The translations under genes and the position numbers were made by a program. DNA of 64,000 bases. Source: JBEIHX01 sp040381075. GTDB taxonomy: Bacteria; Pseudomonadota; Alphaproteobacteria; Caulobacterales; Aquidulcibacteraceae. Below, piece after piece: positions 18,176 to 26,424 of this stretch. Numbering within the stretch: position 1 is the first letter of the stretch; each line of letters begins with the position of its first letter. The stretch is taken from the NCBI GenBank assembly GCA_040381075.1, contig JBEIHX010000004.1:1-64000 (forward strand), written 5' to 3'. Below the pieces are notes generated by a model. That model saw nothing but the letters and a program-made list of their open reading frames with translations. It did not search any database and was not told where the DNA came from.

Positions 18176-19726
18176 TCAGTCCGGCGTGAAGACATTCTTC
18201 ATGCCGCCCGCAGCGCTGGTCACCGTCCCGGGTCGCCCGACGCTCTCACGCGCTTCCAGATCGGCAAGGATCGCCGGGTCCTGCGGCGTGTTGGCGACGA
18301 AACGCCGGCCCTCGCCGTCACGCCCGATGACGATGCCCATGCGGTATCCGCCCTCGCGCGCATGGATCACCGTATAGGTCTCAATGGTAGCCGGCCCCTG
18401 CGGCTCAAGCACAATGTCAGGATGGGCAAGCGCATCGATCTCGCGCTGATAGCGCTTGGCGTCGCTGCGCGTCCACCCACCCTCGATCGGGGTGGTGGCA
18501 TAAACGCCCATGGCATGTTTCGTCAGGAACCAGCCATTCGCCGTCACAAGGGCGGGGGCGCCCGGCTTCGCCCGACATCGGCCAATCGCCTCGACGATGG
18601 CGTGCATGGTGTAATTGTTTCCCGGCCCGCCGAAATAAGGTAGCCCCCCGGTGAGGGTAAGACCCCGCGGATCATCCGCAGAAAGACCGATTTCCTCAAT
18701 CGCAAGCTCCACCGCAATGGGGAAACACGAATAGAGGTCAAAGAAGTCTATGTCGGCAAGGGTCCGGCCTGCCATGGCCAACGCCTCGCGCACGCCGATT
18801 CGGATTGCCGGGCTTGAGTGGTAGTTGACGCGGTCGAGGACATGCCACAGCTCGGTCGCCTCGGCGCACCCATGCAGAAACACCATTTTTTCGTCCGCCA
18901 CGCCCAGCGCACGGGCCTTTTCATAGCTCGCCAGAATGACGCTGGCGGACTGATCCACCTGGATGATGGCGTTCAGATATTTCGGGTACGGAAAACCCAC
19001 CATCCGGTTGCGCTCACCCGCCGTCGCAAGCTCGCACGCACTGCGCGCCTGCGGGAACCAGGCGTGCGGGTTGGCGGCGGCGACCTCGGTAAACGGCGCG
19101 AACAACGTTCCCATCGCCGTCTGATGGTCGCTTAGCGAGCGCCCCCGCGCCGCGCGATAGGCGTTCTCGAACAACGGGTAGACATTGGCCGGAAACTCCA
19201 GACCGTGCGCCGCCTCCTGGGGCGTGTAGCCGATGCGCGGATCGCCGAACATCTCTGGAGCTTCCTCATCCGGAATCGCCCAGCCTGCAAAGCCGTCGCC
19301 CCCGCCCTGTTTGAAGCGCTTGAGAAGATTGCCAAGGAACTCAGCCCCGGCAAGCACAGCAAACTCCGCCTCGCCCCCGGCGATCAGGCCGGCGACATAA
19401 TTGACGAGAGCCTGAGGCGAATTGCCGCCGGGATGTGTGTAGAGCCGGCGGGCCGGTGTCGCGCCGAGCGCGGCGGCGAGGGCCTTGGGCGGATTGGCGG
19501 CCTTGGGAACCGGCAAACGCGAAGAGGGACCGCCCGCATCCGTGGTGAACCCGACGACACCAACGAAGTCTGCTTGCGCCAACGCCGTTTCGGGCAGGCC
19601 AGCGTCGCCCGCCGCCCGGCGCGCGGCGATCTGGCAAAGACCGATGGGCGTCGGCGCGTCCGCGGGCGCGCCGCGATAGGTGAATTGACCTCCGCCGATC
19701 AGCACCGGGGTGCGCGGATGCGCCAT
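18176..19726 (-). CDS. Thiolase-superfamily acetyl-CoA acetyltransferase-like protein
   Basis: 516 residues, clearly longer than ordinary thiolases (about 390). It resembles the group annotated as acetyl-CoA acetyltransferase in actinobacteria and alphaproteobacteria. Visible signatures are PVLIGGGQFTYRG at the start, the HGCAEATELWHVLDR segment, DLYSCFPIAVELA, and the glycine-rich LTGGLPYFGGPGNNYT. Typical thiolase active-site motifs are not obvious, so the reaction (thiolytic cleavage, condensation or lipid-transfer related) is uncertain. A strong GGGAGG site five to six bases before the ATG fixes the start at 19726. An open frame continues into the repeat arrays but is not credible. First gene of a three-gene unit with the phosphatase and nnr. 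Confidence 0.85.
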   Translation of the reverse strand: MAHPRTPVLIGGGQFTYRGAPADAPTPIGLCQIAARRAAGDAGLPETALAQADFVGVVGFTTDAGGPSSRLPVPKAANPPKALAAALGATPARRLYTHPGGNSPQALVNYVAGLIAGGEAEFAVLAGAEFLGNLLKRFKQGGGDGFAGWAIPDEEAPEMFGDPRIGYTPQEAAHGLEFPANVYPLFENAYRAARGRSLSDHQTAMGTLFAPFTEVAAANPHAWFPQARSACELATAGERNRMVGFPYPKYLNAIIQVDQSASVILASYEKARALGVADEKMVFLHGCAEATELWHVLDRVNYHSSPAIRIGVREALAMAGRTLADIDFFDLYSCFPIAVELAIEEIGLSADDPRGLTLTGGLPYFGGPGNNYTMHAIVEAIGRCRAKPGAPALVTANGWFLTKHAMGVYATTPIEGGWTRSDAKRYQREIDALAHPDIVLEPQGPATIETYTVIHAREGGYRMGIVIGRDGEGRRFVANTPQDPAILADLEARESVGRPGTVTSAAGGMKNVFTPD

Positions 19727-19794
19727 GTCGTCCTCCCACTCTGCCTCGCGCACGGCCGACAAGCCGCGGCGTCCTGTGTATGCCCGTCGCCCAC

Positions 19795-19849
19795 GCAGAT
19801 TCCAGCGCCCAGGCAGATCCCAGTACCCAGGCAGATTCCGGTCGCCCAG
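19795..19849. repeat. Tandem array, 18/19-bp unit, three copies
   Basis: Units are GCAGATTCCAGCGCCCAG, GCAGATCCCAGTACCCAG and GCAGATTCCGGTCGCCCAG. It lies about 70 bp upstream of the thiolase-like start. Confidence 0.8.
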
Positions 19850-19948
19850 GCGTTTTCCCGTGGTCCAGGCGCAGGCGGCAAGCCGGCTGCTCCTGCACAG
19901 ACGTCCCATACCGCCCGCCCAGGCTGAACGCCTGAGCGAGCCGCGCAA

Positions 19949-20117
19949 GCCAACCGCCCAGGCCAACCGCCCAGGCCAACCGCCCAGGCCAACCATTCAG
20001 GCCAACCATTCAGGCCAACCATTCAGGCCGACCATTCAGGCCGACTGCCTGGGTCGAGCATCCAGGCTGGCCACCTGGGTCGACTACCTCGGTCGACTAC
20101 CTCGGTCGGCTACCTCA
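19949..20117. repeat. Tandem array, 13-bp unit, thirteen copies
   Basis: Three GCCAACCGCCCAG, three GCCAACCATTCAG, one GCCGACCATTCAG, then increasingly diverged units (GCCGACTGCCTGG, GTCGAGCATCCAG, GCTGGCCACCTGG) and a second homogeneous block of GTCGACTACCTCG (twice) and GTCGGCTACCTCA. All thirteen keep exactly 13 bp. Blocks of identical neighbours inside one array indicate successive local expansions. It is the longest array in the window and sits 330 bp before glnB. Confidence 0.93.
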
Positions 20118-20449
20118 GTCGACCGCAGGCGCCGCGCGACGCCCGGCCAGGGCGCGCCGGCGCCGGCTCCCCCGTCACGCCATGGGGCCCGCCCGGCGGC
20201 CCCGACGCTGCGCCAGCCGACGCCAACGCCCCGACGCACCGCCGGACTTAAAGGCGGCAACGACGCAACGCCAGACTGACGCAGGGTAATCGCCTAAAAT
20301 TTGGGCGCCGTGCGCTCACCGTCCGGGCCGCGCGCGGCAAGCGCACAGTCGCAGGCACTCGGGACTTGGAGCGCTGAGCCGCCCTCAGCACACTTGCGCC
20401 GAGTCGTCGGCCTGGGCCCGCGGCGCCGAATGCTGAAGGGGGCGAACCC

Positions 20450-20788
20450 GTGAAAAAAATTGAAGCCATTATCAAGCCGTTCAAGCTCGACGAAGTGAAA
20501 GAGGCTCTGCAGGAAGCGGGCGTGCAGGGCATGACCGTGGTCGAGGCCAAGGGCTTTGGCCGCCAGAAAGGACACACCGAGCTCTATCGCGGCGCGGAGT
20601 ACGTGGTCGACTTTCTGCCGAAGCTGAAAATTGAGATCGTTCTCGCCGACGATCAGGTCGACGCGGCCCTGGAAGCAATCCAGAAGGCGGCGCGGACCGG
20701 CAAGATCGGCGACGGAAAGATCTTTGTCACCGATGTCGGAGCCGTCATCCGGATTCGCACCGGTGAAAGCGGACCTGCGGCGATCTGA
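20450..20788 (+). CDS. glnB: Nitrogen regulatory protein PII
   Basis: 112 residues, the standard PII length. It has the N-terminal MKKIEAIIKPFKLDEVK signature, the uridylylation site Tyr51 in the T-loop (YRGAEY), and the C-terminal GEIGDGKI-like segment (KIGDGKIFVTDVGAVIRIRTGE). PII senses 2-oxoglutarate, ATP and ADP, and controls glutamine synthetase adenylylation and NtrB. The start is a GTG preceded by GAAGGGGG at eight bases; no ATG alternative exists. It is followed by glnA after 76-82 bp, the classical glnBA arrangement of alphaproteobacteria. Confidence 0.97.
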   Translation: MKKIEAIIKPFKLDEVKEALQEAGVQGMTVVEAKGFGRQKGHTELYRGAEYVVDFLPKLKIEIVLADDQVDAALEAIQKAARTGKIGDGKIFVTDVGAVIRIRTGESGPAAI

Positions 20789-20864
20789 TCCGCAGTCTTC
20801 AAACGCGGCGCACTTGGCAGAACGTCCGCCGCGCGCTAGCGAGCACGCGCACTCCATGAGGTGA

Positions 20865-22283
20865 ATGACCATGTCCAGCAATGCAGAAGCCGTCCTCAAA
20901 CGCATCAAGGACGAAGAGATCGAGTACGTCGATCTTCGCTTCACCGACCCGCGCGGGAAGCTGCAGCACGTGACCTTCGACATCTCGATGGTTGACGACA
21001 GTTTCTTTGCCGACGGCCAGATGTTCGATGGCTCCTCGATCGCCGGGTGGAAGGCGATCAATGAGTCCGACATGGTCATGATGCCGGACCCGGCCACCGC
21101 TGCGGTCGATCCGTTTTTCCAGCAGAACACGCTCTTCATGTTCTGCGACATCCTCGAGCCAGGAACCGGCCAGTCCTACAACCGCGATCCGCGCGGCATC
21201 GCCAAGCGGGCCGAGACCTTCGTCAAGGCCTCCGGCGTCGGCGACGTGGCCTACTTCGGTCCGGAAGCTGAATTCTTCGTTTTTGACGATGTGCGCTGGT
21301 CAACTGACCCCCACAACACAGGCTACTCCTTCGACTCCAAGGAACTCCCCTTCAACACCGGCAGGTCCTATGAAGGAGGCAATCTCGGTCACCGCCCCGG
21401 GCCGAAAGGCGGCTATTTCCCGGTGCCGCCGATCGACTCAGAACAGGATCTTCGCTCCGAAATGCTGTCGATCATGGGCGAACTCGGTCTGGAGCCGGAA
21501 AAGCACCACCACGAAGTCGCTCCCGCACAGCACGAACTCGGCCTGAAATTCTCGACGCTGACGAAAATGGCCGATCGCATGCAGCTCTATAAGTATGTGA
21601 TCCACAATGTCGCGGCCGCTTACGGAAAGTCGGCGACGTTCATGCCCAAGCCTTACTTCAAGGACAATGGATCGGGCATGCACGTCCACCAGTCGATCTG
21701 GAAAGGCGGCCAGCCGCTATTCGCCGGGGACAAGTACGCCGGCCTGTCGGAGACCTGCCTCTACTACATCGGCGGGGTCATCAAGCACGCGCGCGCCATC
21801 AACGCCTTCGCGAATTCGACGACCAACAGCTACAAGCGTCTGGTTCCTGGCTACGAAGCTCCGGTCCTGCTCGCGTATTCGGCGCGCAACCGCTCAGCAT
21901 CATGCCGGATCCCCTATTCTCCCTCGCCCAAGGGCAAGCGGGTTGAAGTGCGATTCCCGGATCCGGCCGGCAATATGTATCTGACCTACGTCGCGCTGCT
22001 GATGGCGGGCCTCGATGGGATCGAGAACCGCATTCATCCCGGCGATCCGCTGGACAAAGACCTGTACAATCTGCCGCCAGAGGAACTTAAAGCGGTTCCC
22101 ACGGTCTGCTCAAGCCTGCGAATGGCGCTTGAGGCGCTCGACGCAGACCGCGCCTTCCTGAAAAAGGGCGGCGTGATGGATGACGACATGATCGACAGCT
22201 ACATCGCGCTCAAGGAAGAGGAACTCGATCGGTTCGAGACCCATCCTCATCCCGTCGAGTTCGACATGTACTACAAAGCCTGA
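20865..22283 (+). CDS. glnA: Glutamine synthetase type I
   Basis: Up to 472 residues, normal for GSI. The N-terminal beta-grasp domain is followed by the catalytic domain with EAEFFVFD, HHEVAPAQHELGLKF, and the NGSGMHVHQS ATP/metal segment. The C-terminal loop DLYNLPPEE contains the tyrosine that GlnE adenylylates. It makes glutamine from glutamate, ammonia and ATP in the cytoplasm. GAGG at 20858-20861 is better spaced for the second ATG (20871, MSSNAEAV) than for the ATG at 20865. Followed by a strong terminator. With glnB it forms the ammonium-assimilation control pair. Confidence 0.98.
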   Translation: MTMSSNAEAVLKRIKDEEIEYVDLRFTDPRGKLQHVTFDISMVDDSFFADGQMFDGSSIAGWKAINESDMVMMPDPATAAVDPFFQQNTLFMFCDILEPGTGQSYNRDPRGIAKRAETFVKASGVGDVAYFGPEAEFFVFDDVRWSTDPHNTGYSFDSKELPFNTGRSYEGGNLGHRPGPKGGYFPVPPIDSEQDLRSEMLSIMGELGLEPEKHHHEVAPAQHELGLKFSTLTKMADRMQLYKYVIHNVAAAYGKSATFMPKPYFKDNGSGMHVHQSIWKGGQPLFAGDKYAGLSETCLYYIGGVIKHARAINAFANSTTNSYKRLVPGYEAPVLLAYSARNRSASCRIPYSPSPKGKRVEVRFPDPAGNMYLTYVALLMAGLDGIENRIHPGDPLDKDLYNLPPEELKAVPTVCSSLRMALEALDADRAFLKKGGVMDDDMIDSYIALKEEELDRFETHPHPVEFDMYYKA

Positions 22284-22308
22284 CCGCGATTTCGCCGCTG
22301 GCAGGCAA

Positions 22309-22340
22309 ACGCCGGGCCGAAAGGTCCGGCGTTTTCTTTT
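22309..22340 (+). terminator. Rho-independent terminator of glnBA
   Basis: A 10-bp stem ACGCCGGGCC / GGTCCGGCGT (one G-T pair) closes on a GAAA tetraloop and is followed directly by TTTCTTTT. It lies 26 bp after the glnA stop. Confidence 0.95.
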
Positions 22341-22390
22341 CCAGGAGATGGTTCAAGCCTGCCCGGCGGGCGGGGATATGCAGCCTGCCC

Positions 22391-22438
22391 CCAGGAACAC
22401 TGGCGCCCAGGAACACTGGCGCCCAGGAACACTGGCGC
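22391..22438. repeat. Tandem array, 16-bp unit, three identical copies
   Basis: CCAGGAACACTGGCGC is repeated three times without mismatch. It contains the inverted pair CCAG/CTGG. Confidence 0.93.
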
Positions 22439-22452
22439 CATGAAGACCAGCG

Positions 22453-22498
22453 CCCTCAAGACCGCCCCCCCTCAAGACCGGCGCCCTCAAGACCGGCG
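22453..22498. repeat. Tandem array, 15/16-bp unit, three copies
   Basis: CCCTCAAGACCGCCCC is followed by two identical CCCTCAAGACCGGCG units. It starts only 14 bp after the neighbouring 16-bp array but has an unrelated unit. Confidence 0.85.
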
Positions 22499-22685
22499 GA
22501 CCGCACATCTTCGGATCTTCAGCGCCCCGCGCTGAGCCTCACGACCGGCGATCGATGGCTTGGCGGCTCAGGATCACCATCCCGGTCCGGGCAGGAGGGT
22601 CGACGGTCAGGGCCGGCGGCTGCGGGTCTGTGCTGGCGGGAAGGTGCTTCACAGACCATCGGCGCCTGCACGGCCCACCACAGCG

Positions 22686-23345
22686 TCATCGCGGCCGAAC
22701 CCCGTTCAGAAACACGTCTGCCCCGCGGCGCGCCTGGACAGCGATGTCGTGTGGCTCCGGCCAGTAATCGGGCTCAAAGATCGGTCGCAAATGCATCGGT
22801 CCGCGGACGATCGCAAGAAACTCGTGTGCGGCGGCCGTCGCGTCAGGGATGACAATCTCGCCTGCAGCCGCGCGGTCATCCAGGTAACTCGCGATCACAG
22901 CAACAATGCGTTCGGGCCCGTGTCGTCGAAAATGTGCAGCGATCGCCGGAAAACGATGCCCCTCCCCGACAATGATGCGCAACATGCCAAGGCTTTCCCG
23001 GGTCATCAGGGTGGTCAAAAAGCGCTGGGCAAACAACTCCAGCGCCTGATCCAAAGGCAGGTGGCGCGCCGCGACGTCCTCCAGCGGCGCAGCATTGCGC
23101 GCCGATCGCGCCTCGATGACCGCCTGCATCAGGCCTTCCTTCGAGCCGAACCGGCCATAGAGCGTCGCGAGGGATCCGCCGGCCCGACGGACGATTTCGG
23201 TCATGCTGGCCCGCTCATATCCCTCAGACACGAAAACCTCGGTCGCGGCGTCCAGAAACGCCTGCCGGCGCGCCGCGGCGCGCGGACTGAGGGAGACACC
23301 ATCGCCGATTGCAAGTTCCGCCTGACTGTCTGTTGTGCGCGCCAC
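22686..23345 (-). CDS. TetR-family transcriptional repressor
   Basis: 219 residues. The N-terminal helix-turn-helix at about 28-75 reads RRQAFLDAATEVFVSEGYERAS, then MTEIVRRAGGSLATLYGRFGSKEGL, a textbook TetR domain. The C-terminal ligand domain resembles the AcrR-type TetR_C family, with no ligand inferable. The start is GTG at 23345. It is divergent from the EmrA/EmrB-like efflux genes. A 25-bp inverted repeat overlapping their promoter is its likely operator, so it probably represses the pump until a toxic ligand binds. Confidence 0.9.
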   Translation of the reverse strand: MARTTDSQAELAIGDGVSLSPRAAARRQAFLDAATEVFVSEGYERASMTEIVRRAGGSLATLYGRFGSKEGLMQAVIEARSARNAAPLEDVAARHLPLDQALELFAQRFLTTLMTRESLGMLRIIVGEGHRFPAIAAHFRRHGPERIVAVIASYLDDRAAAGEIVIPDATAAAHEFLAIVRGPMHLRPIFEPDYWPEPHDIAVQARRGADVFLNGVRPR

Positions 23346-23427
23346 GTCCGCCCGCTCCCGAAACGGTCCGATCCACGCCAGCCGCCTGTTCGCAGCGCCG
23401 GATCCGGCGTCGCGCCCCGTCGAGGCG

Positions 23428-23460
23428 TTGACAGCTTTGTAACGTAGCGTACATTACAAA
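23428..23460 (+). promoter_or_regulatory. Promoter with overlapping TetR-type operator for the efflux operon
   Basis: A TTGACA box (23428-23433), 16-bp spacer and TACATT box (23450-23455) form a good vegetative promoter pointing at the efflux genes. A 25-bp inverted repeat at 23436-23460 covers the spacer and the -10 box: left arm TTTGTAACGTA, 3-bp centre GCG, right arm TACATTACAAA, with arms complementary at 10 of 11 positions. It lies 91 bp upstream of the divergent TetR gene. Binding here would block RNA polymerase and could also control the repressor. Confidence 0.85.
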
Positions 23461-23549
23461 TCAACCAGCGCGCCGCGCCGACGCCAGATTGCCCGTCCAT
23501 CCCCATCCGTCGCCACGTGGCCGGAGGCGGATACAGTCGCAGGCCGGGC

Positions 23550-23594
23550 GCAGCAGAACTGGACGCAGCAGCACTGGACGCAGCAGCACTGGAC
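23550..23594. repeat. Tandem array, 15-bp unit, three copies, in the efflux leader
   Basis: GCAGCAGAACTGGAC is followed by two GCAGCAGCACTGGAC units and a partial GCAGAC. It lies downstream of the promoter at 23428 and upstream of the ATG at 23640, so it should be in the 5' untranslated RNA. Confidence 0.9.
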
Positions 23595-23639
23595 GCAGAC
23601 AGGAGCCGGCGCACACACGCCGGCGCAGCAGGGACCGGC

Positions 23640-24776
23640 ATGGAGCGCAAGAAAGTCCTTCAGATCGCCGCGGGCGCGGCGGGCGCTGTGTGCCTGACAC
23701 TTGCAGCGCTGTGGTTCTTCGACTGGCGCTTCCATGTCGCCACCAACAACGCCTATGTCCGCGCCGACATCTCGGCTGTCGCGTCAAAGGTCGAGGGCTA
23801 TGTGGCCGCCGTCCTGGTGAGCGACAACCAGCGGGTCCGCGCCGGCGACGTGCTGGTGCGACTCGACGCCGCCGACTTTATCGCCCGCCGCGACAAGGCT
23901 GCAGCTGAGCTCGCCCGCGCGCAGGCCCAATCCGGCGGGGCAAGCGATGGCGTAGCCTGGGCGCGCGAACAGGTCGAATCGCAGAGCGAGACGGTGCTCA
24001 GCGCGCGCGCCAACCTCGCTGCGGCTGAGGCCGCCTACGAGAAGGCCAAAGCCGACGCAGAGCGCGACCGGCAGTTGTTTGACAAGGGACTTGTCGCTCA
24101 AAGCCGCCTCACCGCCAGCCAGACCGTGGCAAGGCAGGCCCAAGCCCAGGTAGCCGCTGCGCGCGCAGCCCTGGCAGGTCAGGCCGATCAGGCTGCAGCC
24201 AGCCGGCTCAATGTTTCACGCGCCCGCGCCGACAACACAGCAGCCTCTGCAGCCGTGAGAGCTGCAAGAGCCGCGCTTGAGGCCGCCGAACTTGACCTCG
24301 CACGCACCGAAGTGCGCGCCCCGATCGATGGCGTTGTCGGCGCGCGCACCGTGCAAAGCGGCCAGCTGGTGCGCGCCGGCGCCCAGCTTATGGTGGTGGT
24401 GCCGCTGCCTGACGTGTTTGTGGTCGCCAACTTCAAGGAGACCCAGATCGGGCGGATGCGACCGGGCCAAACGGTCCGGATCAAAGTCGATGCCCTGCCC
24501 AACGCCCATATCACAGGCGTGGTCGACAGTTTTGCGCCAGGCTCAGGCTCGCAGTTCAGCATCATCCCCAGCGACACGGCTTCAGGCAACTTCACCAAGA
24601 TCGTTCAACGCGTCCCGGTGAAGATCCGGCTGAACAGCGATGACGGCTCGCTGGCGCTGCTTCGCCCAGGCCTCTCGGCGGAAGCCACTGTCGACACCCG
24701 CCCGTCAAAGACGGCGCAACTCGCCGACGCCGCTGGCGCCGCCCCCCGGCCAGACAGCCGCCGCCCCCCCCCGTGA
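23640..24776 (+). CDS. EmrA/HlyD-family membrane fusion protein
   Basis: 378 residues. It has a short cytoplasmic start, one membrane anchor at about 7-27 (LQIAAGAAGAVCLTLAALWFF), a biotinyl/lipoyl-like half motif (YVRADISAVASKVEGYV), and a long Ala-rich coiled-coil hairpin at about 90-200. The second lipoyl half (TEVRAPIDGVVGARTVQSGQ) and a beta-barrel follow. Such proteins sit in the periplasm and link an inner-membrane pump to an outer-membrane channel. No TolC-like gene is in the window. AGGGA six bases before the ATG sets the start. The stop overlaps the next start as GTGA. Confidence 0.92.
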   Translation: MERKKVLQIAAGAAGAVCLTLAALWFFDWRFHVATNNAYVRADISAVASKVEGYVAAVLVSDNQRVRAGDVLVRLDAADFIARRDKAAAELARAQAQSGGASDGVAWAREQVESQSETVLSARANLAAAEAAYEKAKADAERDRQLFDKGLVAQSRLTASQTVARQAQAQVAAARAALAGQADQAAASRLNVSRARADNTAASAAVRAARAALEAAELDLARTEVRAPIDGVVGARTVQSGQLVRAGAQLMVVVPLPDVFVVANFKETQIGRMRPGQTVRIKVDALPNAHITGVVDSFAPGSGSQFSIIPSDTASGNFTKIVQRVPVKIRLNSDDGSLALLRPGLSAEATVDTRPSKTAQLADAAGAAPRPDSRRPPP

Positions 24777-26392
24777 CAGACCCCGCAGGGCCCGCTCAGA
24801 CCGCCAGCGCGCGACCAGCCAGCCCCGTGCCGCAAACCGTCATTCAGGACGGACCAATCCCGATGTCGATCTGGATCGGCTTCCTGGCCATGGCGCTCGG
24901 CAACTTCATGGCGATCCTGGACACCCAGATCGTGGCGAGTTCACTGCGCGAAATCCAGGCAGGCATTTCCGCAAGCGCAGACGAAATCGGCTGGGTGCAG
25001 TCAGCCTACCTGATCGCGGAAGTCATCTCCATACCACTGACAGGCTATCTCGGCAGGGCGCTGTCAATCCGCCGGCTGTTTGTCGCCGCCGGGGCCCTCT
25101 TCGTGCTCACCTCGATCCTGTGCGCAACCGCCCTCTCGCTGCAGCAGCTGATCTTCTATCGCGCCCTGCAGGGCGTTGCGGGCGGCATGCTCATGCCCTC
25201 CACCATGGCGGCGATTTTCCTGATTTTCCCAAGGGCCCGTCAGGTGATCCCTGGTCTGCTTGTCGGCCTCGTCTCCACCACCGCCCCCTCGATCGGCCCC
25301 ACACTGGGGGGAATGATTACGGAGAATTTCGGCTGGCGCTGGATGTTTCTGGTGAACATCCCGCCGGGATTGGTGATGTGCTACCTGGTCTGGGCGTATT
25401 CGCCGCTGCGCCGCAGCGAGCCGGAACTCCTTGGCAAGATCGACTGGACCGGCGTGACGGCCCTGGCGCTCTGGCTCGGCAGCTTTGAGTACATCCTGCA
25501 TGAGGGGCCAAAGCTCGGCTGGTTGACCGACCCCCATCTCACGATGTGGCTCATCGCAAGCATTGCAGCATCGATTGTCTTTCTGTGGCGCTCACTGACT
25601 GTGCGCGTTCCAGTGGTTCAGCTGGCCGCCTTCGCCAACCGCAATTTCGCCGCCGGCTCGCTGCTCTCCTTTGTCATAGGTATCGGCCTGTACGGACCAA
25701 TATACCTGCAGCCGATGTTTCTCGCCTCGATCCGGGGCTTCAACCCCGAGCAGATCGGCCACGCCATGTTCGCACAGGGCGCTGCGATGTTCGTGTCAGC
25801 ACCGATCGTCAACCGGTTCGTACGCCTGCTTGATCTTCGCCTCGTTCTTGCCGTCGGCGTGCTGATCATCTCGGCGTCGTGCTTCTGGCAGGCCGGCGTC
25901 ATCACCTCCCAGGCGGGCCTTGTCGAGTTCCTGGGTCCCCAGGCATTGCGCGGGCTCGGGTTCATCTGTTCTTTCATGCCCTTGACGCAGCTTGCCCTCG
26001 GCACCCTCTCGCCCCAGGAGGTGCAGAACTCCTCAGGTCTGTTCAACCTGACGCGCAATCTCGGCGGCGCGCTCGGCATCGCAATGATAACCACGAGCTA
26101 CAATCACTTCCTCGCAAGCCACGTCGCCAGCATCGCAGCCGGCCTCGCGCCGGGCGATCCGCGGGTCGAGCTGATCCTGCAACAGGGGCGCGACCAGGCG
26201 GTGAACCAAGGCGGGGCAGATCCGGATTCCTTCGCCCTGATGCGATTGATCCAAACCGTCGACCAGCAGGCAATGCTCGCCACATTCCAGGACCTGTTCA
26301 TCTGGCTGGGGGTGACCTTTCTCTGCACCACCCTCCTGATCTTGCTGATGGACAAACCCCCGCCCATGACCGCCCCACCTGCGGATCACTAG
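24773..26392 (+). CDS. DHA2-family MFS multidrug efflux transporter (EmrB-like)
   Basis: 539 residues with about 14 membrane segments, as in the DHA2 drug:H+ antiporters. Motifs seen are the first-helix LAMALGNFMAILDTQIV (motif D1-like), GWVQSAYLIAEV, the motif A region GYLGRALSIRRLF, and motif C-like GLVSTTAPSIGPTLGG. It should export toxic compounds across the inner membrane with the HlyD-like partner encoded just upstream (GTGA overlap). The start is GTG. The divergent TetR protein and operator indicate ligand-induced expression. The substrate is unknown. Confidence 0.93.
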   Translation: MTDPAGPAQTASARPASPVPQTVIQDGPIPMSIWIGFLAMALGNFMAILDTQIVASSLREIQAGISASADEIGWVQSAYLIAEVISIPLTGYLGRALSIRRLFVAAGALFVLTSILCATALSLQQLIFYRALQGVAGGMLMPSTMAAIFLIFPRARQVIPGLLVGLVSTTAPSIGPTLGGMITENFGWRWMFLVNIPPGLVMCYLVWAYSPLRRSEPELLGKIDWTGVTALALWLGSFEYILHEGPKLGWLTDPHLTMWLIASIAASIVFLWRSLTVRVPVVQLAAFANRNFAAGSLLSFVIGIGLYGPIYLQPMFLASIRGFNPEQIGHAMFAQGAAMFVSAPIVNRFVRLLDLRLVLAVGVLIISASCFWQAGVITSQAGLVEFLGPQALRGLGFICSFMPLTQLALGTLSPQEVQNSSGLFNLTRNLGGALGIAMITTSYNHFLASHVASIAAGLAPGDPRVELILQQGRDQAVNQGGADPDSFALMRLIQTVDQQAMLATFQDLFIWLGVTFLCTTLLILLMDKPPPMTAPPADH

Positions 26393-26424
26393 CCGTCAGC
26401 CCCGGGCAAGCGTAGACAACAGCC

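Larger units (their letters stand above)
19727..20449. other. Divergent intergenic region between thiolase-like gene and glnB, with two tandem arrays
   Basis: About 720 bp with no gene. It must hold promoters for both directions but is dominated by the arrays at 19795-19849 and 19949-20117. No NtrC- or sigma-54-type site upstream of glnB was recognised by eye. Confidence 0.5.
22341..22685. other. Gene-free stretch after the glnA terminator, with two tandem arrays
   Basis: Convergent intergenic DNA between glnA and the TetR gene. Apart from the arrays at 22391-22438 and 22453-22498 nothing is recognised. Confidence 0.5.

Noticed and set aside
19949..20117. Possible CRISPR array
   Set aside because: Units are 13 bp with no spacers, and no cas genes are present. 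The same holds for all other arrays in the window.
20118..20449. NtrC or sigma-54 site for glnBA
   Set aside because: No convincing GG-N10-GC or NtrC palindrome could be found by eye.
23517..23639. N-terminal extension of the HlyD-like protein (LDAAALDAA)
   Set aside because: No ribosome site at the upstream GTG, and the family start with AGGGA is at 23640.
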